Part shown: positions 58,930-64,000 of the stretch, in pieces | Numbering within the stretch: position 1 is the first letter of the stretch | How the letters are laid out: each line of letters opens with the position of its first letter | The notes under the pieces: generated by a model | Databases searched by the model: none | What the model saw: the letters and a program-made list of their open reading frames with translations, nothing else | Told to the model about the DNA's origin: nothing | Translations under genes and position numbers: made by a program | Source: Promicromonospora soli | GTDB lineage: Bacteria; Actinomycetota; Actinomycetes; Actinomycetales; Cellulomonadaceae | Reading direction: 5' to 3' | DNA length: 64,000 nucleotides | Assembly (NCBI RefSeq): GCF_014653785.1 | Contig: NZ_BNAS01000002.1 | Span: 904,699-968,698 of the forward strand

Positions 58930-59002
58930 GCGCCCGTAGCTCAACGGATAGAGCATCTGACTACGGATCAGAAGGTTGGGGGTTCGAATCCCTTCGGGCG
59001 CA
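58930..59002 (+). tRNA. tRNA-Arg (ACG), integration target
   Basis: A 73-nt tRNA: acceptor GCGCCCG/CGGGCGC, D-arm GCTC/GAGC, anticodon stem TCTGA/TCAGA with loop CTACGGA (anticodon ACG), T-arm with GGTTCGAATCC, discriminator A; CCA not encoded. Its 3' portion from the anticodon loop onward is duplicated 3,389 bp downstream, so it is the attachment site used by an integrated element. Confidence 0.96.
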
Positions 59003-59006
59003 CAGT
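58961..59006. other. attL-like repeat (3' tRNA-Arg)
   Basis: The 46 bp from ctacggatca to cacagt match 62350-62395 with one mismatch (t at 58989 versus c at 62378). The tRNA gene is intact at this end. The pair marks the likely boundaries of an integrated element of about 3.4 kb. Confidence 0.82.
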
Positions 59007-59010
59007 AGAA

Positions 59011-59050
59011 ACGAAGCCCTGACCAGCGGAAACGCCGGTCAGGGCTTCGT
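59011..59050 (+). terminator. 14-bp hairpin after tRNA-Arg
   Basis: acgaagccctgacc (59011-59024) and its complement (59037-59050), loop 12 nt, followed by cgttt. It ends the tRNA-Arg transcript and is inside the element. Confidence 0.75.
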
Positions 59051-59118
59051 CGTTTGCGGGCGTCGAGACCGGATTTCGGGTCACTGCCCCCGTTGGGTGC
59101 CCCAACAGGGGCCACGGA

Positions 59119-59214
59119 CTAGGGCGTGTCCTGTGAATCGCGGAGCCAGCGGACGATGGCTGTGAGGGTGAGCTCGGCGCGGTAGGAGGCGGCTCGTCTG
59201 GGTGTATCGAGAGC
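59119..59214 (-). pseudogene. C-terminal remnant of an IS5-type transposase
   Basis: On the minus strand the last 31 codons read LDTPRRAASYRAEL, then TLTAIVRWLRDSQDTP followed by TAG. This resembles the C-terminus of IS5-family transposases common in actinobacteria (Y-x-A, then a helix ending W-LR and xDTP). Only this 3' fragment can be recognised; the upstream continuation is unrelated. The family assignment rests on pattern memory. Confidence 0.5.
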
Positions 59215-59302
59215 GCCGCGGGCGCCCCAGCGAGTTTCACCCGGCCGGACGGCCCCGGGAAATCCCGTGGCCCACCGGCACCCGGTGGCCCACGATGTGC
59301 AG

Positions 59303-59875
59303 ATGGCCTTGCCGACACCCGAACTGCATACCTCTCGCCTGCACCTGCGACCCTTCACGGCGGTCGACGCCGACCACCTCTTCGCGCTGCACACAAGCGC
59401 CGAGGTGATGCGCTACTGGGACTCCCCGCGCTGGACGGACCGCGCTCGCGCCGACCGTTTCGTCGCGGTCTGCGAGAGACTGGCGGAGGAAGGTTCCGGC
59501 GCCCGGGTCGCGATCGACCAGGTCTCTGACGGGGCCTTCGTTGGGTGGTGCGCCGTGACGGGGTGGGACCCCGACTTTCGCAGCGCGTCGCTGGGCTACT
59601 GCCTGGACCAGTCCGCGTGGGGTTACGGCTACGCGACCGAGGCGGCGCACGCCCTGCTGCGGTGGGCTTTCGACACGCTGGACCTGAACCGGGTCCAGGC
59701 AGAGGCGGACACCCGCAACCTCGCCTCCGCGCGGGTCCTGGAGAAGCTGGGATTCGTACGCGAGGGGACGCTGCGGGAGGACTGCATCGTGGACGGCGAC
59801 GTGTCCGACAGCTGGGTGTTCGGGCTGCTCCGGCGTGAGTGGCGGCCGTCGGACGCGCCTTTGCCTGCCCCTTAG
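59303..59875 (+). CDS. GNAT family N-acetyltransferase (RimJ-like)
   Basis: A 190-residue acetyltransferase. TSRLHLRPFTAVDADHLFALHTSAEVMRYW is the typical RimJ/RimL opening. SLGYCLDQSAWGYGYATEAAHALLRWAFDTLDLNRVQAEAD and NLASARVLEKLGFVREGTLRED in outline carry the acetyl-CoA-binding Q/R-x-x-G-x-A equivalent. ATG 59303 is chosen from the family start. It lies in the tRNA-Arg-associated element and looks intact, so it may be cargo. Confidence 0.85.
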   Translation: MALPTPELHTSRLHLRPFTAVDADHLFALHTSAEVMRYWDSPRWTDRARADRFVAVCERLAEEGSGARVAIDQVSDGAFVGWCAVTGWDPDFRSASLGYCLDQSAWGYGYATEAAHALLRWAFDTLDLNRVQAEADTRNLASARVLEKLGFVREGTLREDCIVDGDVSDSWVFGLLRREWRPSDAPLPAP

Positions 59876-59876
59876 G

Positions 59877-60150
59877 TCATGCGCAGGACGGGGCCCAGCC
59901 GCCTAGAGCCTCGTCCATCGCGTCAGCGGCGTCCCGGAGCGTCGTGGGCATGACGTGGCTGTACAGGTCCGTCGTAATGCTCATCTGGGCGTGTCCGAGC
60001 ACTTCATCACGATCCGGGCCGCGACTCCCTGACCGAGCAGCATCGACGCACAGGTGTGCCGCAAGTCGTGGAACCGGATCCGCCGGACCTCGGCCCTGCC
60101 CTCGAGCGTGTCGAACAGCGTGTTCACGTAGCGGGGCTCGACTTGGGCTA
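59877..60150 (-). pseudogene. Tyrosine recombinase (phage-type integrase) remnant, frameshifted
   Basis: The minus strand encodes the catalytic C-terminus of a tyrosine recombinase. EPRYVNTLFDTLEGRAEVRR is followed by IRFHDLRHTCASMLLGQGV with the second catalytic Arg, then ARIVMK. A one-base deletion near 60005 shifts the frame. The next frame continues LGHAQMSITTDLYSHVMPT with the catalytic His and Tyr, and ends in GGWAPSCA and TGA at 59877. No N-terminal part is present. With the adjacent tRNA-Arg repeat this is the relic of the element's integrase. Confidence 0.82.
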
Positions 60151-60197
60151 CCCCTGGTGACCGAGACCGACGCGCTATGGGGGCCGAGGGTTCACTC

Positions 60198-61013
60198 GTG
60201 AAGACATTCGCTGCAACTCTTGCCGGTGCATCTCGAAACCAGGACCGCTACGTCACTGGAGACGGGTTCGCCGCAGTGCTGGACGGGGCGACCTCCGTAG
60301 CTGGCGATCGATCCCACGACCCTGGCTGGTACGCGGAACAGCTCGCGGACACCATCAAGCAGACGGTGCCGCAAGGCGACTCGCTCGCGGGCGCCGTGGA
60401 GGAGGCGATACGCGCCGTGCGCGACGCTCACGGGCTGACCCCTGAGACCACACCCACCAGCACCGTCGCTCTGGCCCGCTGGTCGGACGACACTGTCGAG
60501 ATGTACATGCTGGGCGACAGCTACGGCGTCATCTTCTACGCGGACGGCACCGAGGCCGTTCACACCGACGACCGCCTGGACTGCGTCGCCGTCAACGAAC
60601 GGGCCGCCTACCGAAAGCGCCTGGCCGAAGGGCACGGGTACGACGATGGCCACCGTGCCCTGATGCTCGACCTCCAAGCCGAGCAGGCCCGACGCCGCAA
60701 CCGGCCCAGCGGCTACTGGATAGCCGGAGCCCAACCGGAAGCCGCACGTCATGGGATCACGAGCGTCGATCGCCGAGCGGGAGTTTCAGCGCTCGTGCTC
60801 GCAAGTGACGGCGTCGACCCTGCACGCCACCCCGATGCCACGACCTGGCGTGACCTCTACGAGGAAGCGAACGAGTACGGCCCCGCGCGGACGCTCCACC
60901 GGATTCACGACGCCGAGACCGACGATGTCGACGGCCGACGCTGGCCGCGCTCCAAGCCCCACGATGACAAGACCCTTCTTGCCATCGAGCTCGGCTGTCA
61001 TGAAGCCACCTGA
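60198..61013 (+). CDS. PP2C-like protein phosphatase
   Basis: A 271-residue protein with PP2C metal-site blocks in order: NQDRYVTGDGFAAVLDGATSV near the start (DG), VEMYMLGDSYGVIFYADG (GDS), SALVLASDGVD (SDG) and KPHDDKTLLAIE (DD). It is a stand-alone cytoplasmic phosphatase domain without the usual sensor partner. GTG 60198 (MKTFAATLAG) is preferred to an ATG seven codons upstream. The next gene overlaps it by 14 bp. It lies within the tRNA-Arg element and appears intact. Confidence 0.82.
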   Translation: MKTFAATLAGASRNQDRYVTGDGFAAVLDGATSVAGDRSHDPGWYAEQLADTIKQTVPQGDSLAGAVEEAIRAVRDAHGLTPETTPTSTVALARWSDDTVEMYMLGDSYGVIFYADGTEAVHTDDRLDCVAVNERAAYRKRLAEGHGYDDGHRALMLDLQAEQARRRNRPSGYWIAGAQPEAARHGITSVDRRAGVSALVLASDGVDPARHPDATTWRDLYEEANEYGPARTLHRIHDAETDDVDGRRWPRSKPHDDKTLLAIELGCHEAT

Positions 61014-61296
61014 ACTGGTCCTCCCCGAGGACTTTGGGGAGTACGCCTGGGAGGTAGAGGCGAAGGGCTGGTTCCAGTGCCCGGTTCGGGCTGGTGGCCA
61101 AACAGCGAATGTGACGTTCTATGACCCAGCCAGGCTCGCGCAGGACGTTAGCGCTGATCATGCGTCGAGAGTCCCTTTCACCGTCACGCGACTCGTGGTG
61201 ATCGAGCGTGTAACTGCGGACCTGATGCGCGAAGCGCTGGGACTCCTCCCCGAGGAGTTCTTCGCGGACCCGACATCGAACCAGCCAGATGCCTGA
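61000..61296 (+). CDS. Hypothetical protein, 98 aa, overlapping the phosphatase gene
   Basis: The function is unknown. ATG 61000 lies inside the end of the phosphatase gene (14-bp overlap), so the two are translationally coupled. The protein is acidic (LVLPEDFGEYAWEVEAKGWF) with a mixed alpha/beta look (NVTFYDPARLAQDV, FTVTRLVVIERV) and no export signal. A partner or target of the phosphatase is a reasonable guess only. Confidence 0.6.
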   Translation: MKPPELVLPEDFGEYAWEVEAKGWFQCPVRAGGQTANVTFYDPARLAQDVSADHASRVPFTVTRLVVIERVTADLMREALGLLPEEFFADPTSNQPDA

Positions 61297-61345
61297 CGTG
61301 GACGGCCGGGGCATCACCCGTGAGGACTCTCTTTACTGGCTCAAG

Positions 61346-61362
61346 GCGCGCCTCCGGCGCGC
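61346..61362. terminator. Short GC hairpin after the phosphatase pair
   Basis: gcgcgcc (61346-61352) pairs with ggcgcgc (61356-61362), loop tcc, 50 bp after the small gene. The following bases are rich in further GGCC/GGCCGG palindromes; no gene is seen from 61297 to 61522. Confidence 0.45.
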
Positions 61363-61522
61363 TGGGCCGTCCGGCCGGCTGGGCCCCGCACTGCGGGCGC
61401 TTCGTGCCCTCCGCGCACCCCACCGCACCCCGACGGCCTACCGGCCCGGTCCGCCAACCTCCCGCTATGGCAGAAGCGGCAGGCCATGAGGGCGAGCAAA
61501 TGACAGGCACCGGATGGTCCCG

Positions 61523-61942
61523 ATGACGTTCCGCTACCCCACTGAGAGCCCAGCGGAGAGCGTGGCCTACTGGAGACGCCTGCGGCCCCAAGGCGCGTTC
61601 GTGGTCGGTCGCTTCGGTCCTGTTCTTCGCAATCGCAGGCTCGCCCTGGTGGTGGGTTGCGATCGCCATCGCACTCTCAGCTGTCTCAGGTATCCCGGCG
61701 TTCACCGTCTGGATCACCGACCGACGCTGGGCGCGCGGCCTAGCTGGCATCGGGGCAACCTGCGACCCCGCTTGATCGCACTGGGCTTCGCCTTCGGAGC
61801 CGCGATCCTGCTGCAGGGAATCGTCGGCGTGACACTCGGCACCTGGCCTGCGACAGCCCTTGCACCTGTGGCCTTCGCCGTCGAATTCCTCATCGCACGG
61901 GAACGTCTCCGCACACGAGCAGCGAACAAGGACAAGCGGTAG
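61523..61942 (+). pseudogene. Broken small membrane-protein gene
   Basis: The frame beginning ATG 61523 starts MTFRYPTESPAESVAYW and ends with a convincing helix and tail (LIALGFAFGAAILLQGIVGV, ARERLRTRAANKDKR). Its middle is arginine-rich nonsense. In the +2 frame the middle (about 61600-61740) reads as membrane sequence (SVASVLFFAIAGSPWWW, VAIAIALSAVSGIPAF, TVWITDRRWARG). Two compensating frameshifts in a four-helix membrane protein explain this best. It lies in the element; function unknown. Confidence 0.5.
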
Positions 61943-62050
61943 GGCACGGGCCTCCGGCGGGCACCCGGGAATCAAGAGGATCGAGGGACGGCGGTGCCCC
62001 TGCCCCTCCGTCATCCATTGGCTTGACCGGGACCCTGACACCGAACCCGC

Positions 62051-62126
62051 CGTCAGTGCAACAGGTCCCGCCGACACCGAGCACCACCGCACCACACCAT
62101 GACGGGCGGGACCTGTTGCACTGACG
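62051..62126. repeat. 22-bp perfect inverted repeat with 32-nt loop
   Basis: Arms at 62051-62072 and 62105-62126 are perfect complements (core gtgcaacaggtcccgcc). No run of Ts follows. It lies in the right part of the tRNA-Arg element, about 220 bp before the right repeat. It may be a terminator, an excisionase or regulator site, or a mobile-element end. Otherwise 61943-62349 shows no gene. Confidence 0.6.
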
Positions 62127-62349
62127 ACAGAACCGATGTCTGAGACGTGCCCCGCGCCAACGGATGACGGAGGAACAGGGACCCCCGAAGCAGGAGCATG
62201 GTGAGGTCACAGGCCCGCCCGGCCGAGTGAGCGAATCCCCGTCAGTTCCCTCGCCAAATCCTCCCGACCGCTCGCGCGAGCACCAATCTCCCGGGCGTTC
62301 CGGGTCAACCGACCCGCAGAAACATGCGGATCGCACCCCCTGCGAGTCC

Positions 62350-62395
62350 CTACGGATCAGAAGGTTGGGGGTTCGAACCCCTTCGGGCGCACAGT
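62350..62395. other. attR-like repeat (duplicate of 3' tRNA-Arg)
   Basis: Copy of the 46 bp at 58961-59006 with one mismatch. It lacks the 5' half of a tRNA, so it is not a tRNA gene. It defines the right end of the integrated element. The stretch 62396-62758 beyond it contains no gene I can support. Confidence 0.82.
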
Positions 62396-62758
62396 GCAGG
62401 AAGAGGGTCCTTGGCCAGGCGGCAAGCCTCGGCAGGGAACTCTTTCGTTCCGCCACGCGGTCCGTCGGTCGGGCGATCCGCACATCGCGATCCGGTCACG
62501 GTCGTGACCCAGGCCACTCAGCTGTTGACCGCGGCTCCGAGCGGTCGCTACGTTCACCTGCGGCACACCCGTTCGGAAACGACCAGGGCTTTGCGTCGGA
62601 GCTCAACGGTGCACTCCGACGTCGGACCTGTGGAGACCCGGGCGGGCGTGCTGCCCAGGTGACGCCCTCCTCGGTCGCACGTGTGCGAGCTGGAGCAGCC
62701 GGCCGGATGCTCGGCCGAGGATGCGAAGCGGACGCGCGGACCGCAGGTAGGACCTCGG

Positions 62759-63400
62759 ATGAGCGAGACCGTTCATGCCGGCACCCGATCGGTGAGTTCG
62801 TGCAGTCCCTGGAGCACGGGCTGGCGGTGATCCGCGCGTTCGGCACGGACCGGGCTCGGATGACGCTGAGCGAGGTGGCCCGCGAGGCCGCGCTCAGCCG
62901 GGCGTCGGCGCGGCGGTCCTGCATACCCTGGTGGAGCTCGGGCATGCCGTGACCGACCGGCGCGTGTTGGCCCTGCGCCCCCTGGTGCTCGAGCCCGGTA
63001 CGCCTACCTGTCGAGCCAGTCGCTGCCGGAGGTAGCGCAGCCCCACCTGGACCAGCTCGCTGAGGAAGTCGGGGAGTCGTCGTCGGTGGCCGCTCTCGAC
63101 GGCGCCGACATCGTCCACGTCTCCCCGGGGTCGCGACACACTGGATCACGCCGGCGGCCATCCAGGTGCGCACGCGGTTCCCGGCGGCGGCCACCTCGAT
63201 GGGGCGCGCGGTGCCGGCCCATCTGCCTCGCGACGACCGCGATGCCTTCCTGGCCGTCGTCGTGCTGGGGCCGCTCACCCTGCACACGATCACTGACAGG
63301 GAGCTGCCCCGCGCCGAGCCGGGCATGGTCCGGGGCGAGGCGCAGCGCACGTCGACGAGGCCTACGGCGTCACGCACCGGGAGCTCGAGGAGATGCTGGG
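62759..63400 (+). pseudogene. IclR-family (PcaR-like) regulator, multiply frameshifted
   Basis: Fragments of one IclR regulator run in order in different frames: MSETVHAGTR (from 62759), then EFVQSLEHGLAVIRAFGTDR with MTLSEVAREAALSRASARR, then LHTLVELGHAVTDRRVLAL, then AYLSSQSLPEVAQPHLDQL with AEEVGESSSVAALDGADIV. RTRFPAAATSMGRAVPAHL follows, and finally AYGVTHRELEEML near 63360-63398. At least four indels are needed to join them. The QSLxxGLAVIRAF and AYLSS-SLPEVAQPHL blocks are typical of PcaR/PobR-type regulators of aromatic catabolism. Confidence 0.75.
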
Positions 63401-63859
63401 GCCGTGGCTGGGGTCCGTCGGAAGCCAGAGCGGGGAAGCGCCGGGCCCCTGTTCGGGGAGCTCGGCCACGGATGGCGAAATCTGAACCAAAGATTACGCA
63501 GACATGGCCGGGCGGCGGGCTTCTTGGCCTGGCCACGCCCATCCGGGCGCTCTGCAGGGCGGCAAAGGCTGTCCAGCATGGCTTCGGACCGGTCGGGGCT
63601 GAGGGCTTCTTGGAAAAACATGCGGTGAACAGCGGTTCTGTGTCCGCTGTCACGCGCCCCGGCTTTGACGCACCCTGCCACCTGACGTACTGTTCTGGAT
63701 GTCAGCCCGACGGGCCGACGGACACGCAGACCGGAAACGGTCCGGGTGGCCGCGCCGGGGCTGGATCCCATCTCTGATGCAGGACAGTTCAGCTGTTCTG
63801 TGGGTCATCGGGTGTGGATCCTCTCTTGTAAGTTCGCCAGGCCTTCAAGGCCAGCGGGT

Positions 63860-63888
63860 TTGCGAGGCGGGTTCGGGTCTGGTAAGTT
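63860..63888 (+). promoter_or_regulatory. Probable rRNA operon promoter
   Basis: A -35-like TTGCGA (63860-63865) and a -10-like TAAGTT (63883-63888) are separated by 17 bp. Another TAAGTT occurs at 63829-63834 without a good -35. The region 63401-63859 shows no gene. This and the boxA leader downstream fit the start of an rRNA transcript. Confidence 0.6.
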
Positions 63889-63949
63889 GAAGAGGTTGCC
63901 CCGGATGGGGTCAGCATCCAGCGGATGATGACTCTGACGGTGTGCGTCG

Positions 63950-64000
63950 GTTGTTTGAGAACTCAACAGTGTGCTTGATAGTCAATGCCAATTGATTAAC
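63950..64000 (+). promoter_or_regulatory. rRNA leader with boxA-like antitermination element
   Basis: ttgtttgagaactcaacagtgtgc (read in two parts: ttgtttgagaact from 63951 and caacagtgtgc) is the leader block found just upstream of 16S rRNA genes in Micrococcales, including an inverted ttgag/ctcaa. The window stops before any 16S sequence, so the rRNA gene itself is not annotated. Confidence 0.7.

Noticed and set aside
62350..62395. A second tRNA-Arg gene
   Set aside because: Only the anticodon-loop-to-3' part is present; no acceptor 5' strand or D-arm precedes it, so it is an attachment-site copy.

Overview
The window is 64 kb of very GC-rich DNA (roughly 70 percent) with frequent GTG starts. 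Its gene families point to an actinobacterium: a WhiB regulator with an AT-hook, a four-gene conservon, a bacterial proteasome activator ending GQYL, an LAXTG-type sortase substrate and a CopD-CtaG fusion. A member of the Micrococcales is the best guess, perhaps Promicromonosporaceae or Cellulomonadaceae; the family is inference.

Bases 1-9,300 hold a partial YhgE/Pip membrane protein, an M20 amidohydrolase, purB, a small WXG100-like protein coupled to an alpha/beta hydrolase, a holin-like membrane protein and a HisC-type aminotransferase. Bases 9,450-13,380 are a three-gene 2-oxo acid dehydrogenase operon (E1 alpha, E1 beta, E2). A nested palindrome precedes it and a strong hairpin follows it. 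Then come a WhiB7-like regulator, a CopD-CtaG fusion, an S9 peptidase and a trypsin-like protease whose N-terminal module resembles a small neighbouring protein. Bases 20,300-27,410 carry a LuxR-type regulator divergent from a 1,652-residue cell-wall-anchored surface protein; a 20-bp palindrome lies between them. Bases 27,460-34,930 carry a thioredoxin/NHL protein, a HAD phosphatase, PTS EIIA divergent from EI, a TIM-barrel isomerase, and CorA behind a leader with a proline-containing 13-codon ORF and a hairpin.

Bases 34,950-50,400 contain a TetR-MFS pair, two related proteins of unknown function (37.3 and 47.5 kb), a pirin, and a compact module: a NrtR-like NUDIX regulator facing an SPFH protein and a divergent NAD-kinase-like enzyme, with two identical-plan palindromes (TCGTCA-N3-TGACGA) between them. 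A GntR regulator, two small unknown genes, a VOC protein, a lipoprotein, tRNA-Gly, a TM2 protein, dcd, Bpa and a quinone oxidoreductase follow. Bases 50,500-56,420 are a complete conservon: histidine-kinase-like protein, roadblock protein, DUF742 protein and small GTPase.

Bases 56,480-64,000 carry tRNA-Ser(TGA), a GMC oxidoreductase with a four-cysteine insertion, tRNA-Ser(GCT) and tRNA-Arg(ACG). The 3' 46 bases of tRNA-Arg recur 3,389 bp downstream with one mismatch. They bracket a decayed integrated element holding an IS remnant, a GNAT gene, a frameshifted tyrosine recombinase, a PP2C-like phosphatase with a small overlapping partner, and a broken membrane-protein gene. Beyond lies a wrecked IclR/PcaR-type gene. 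The window ends in the promoter and antitermination leader of what is very probably an rRNA operon whose 16S gene starts just outside.

All calls are from reading the sequence; no database search was run.
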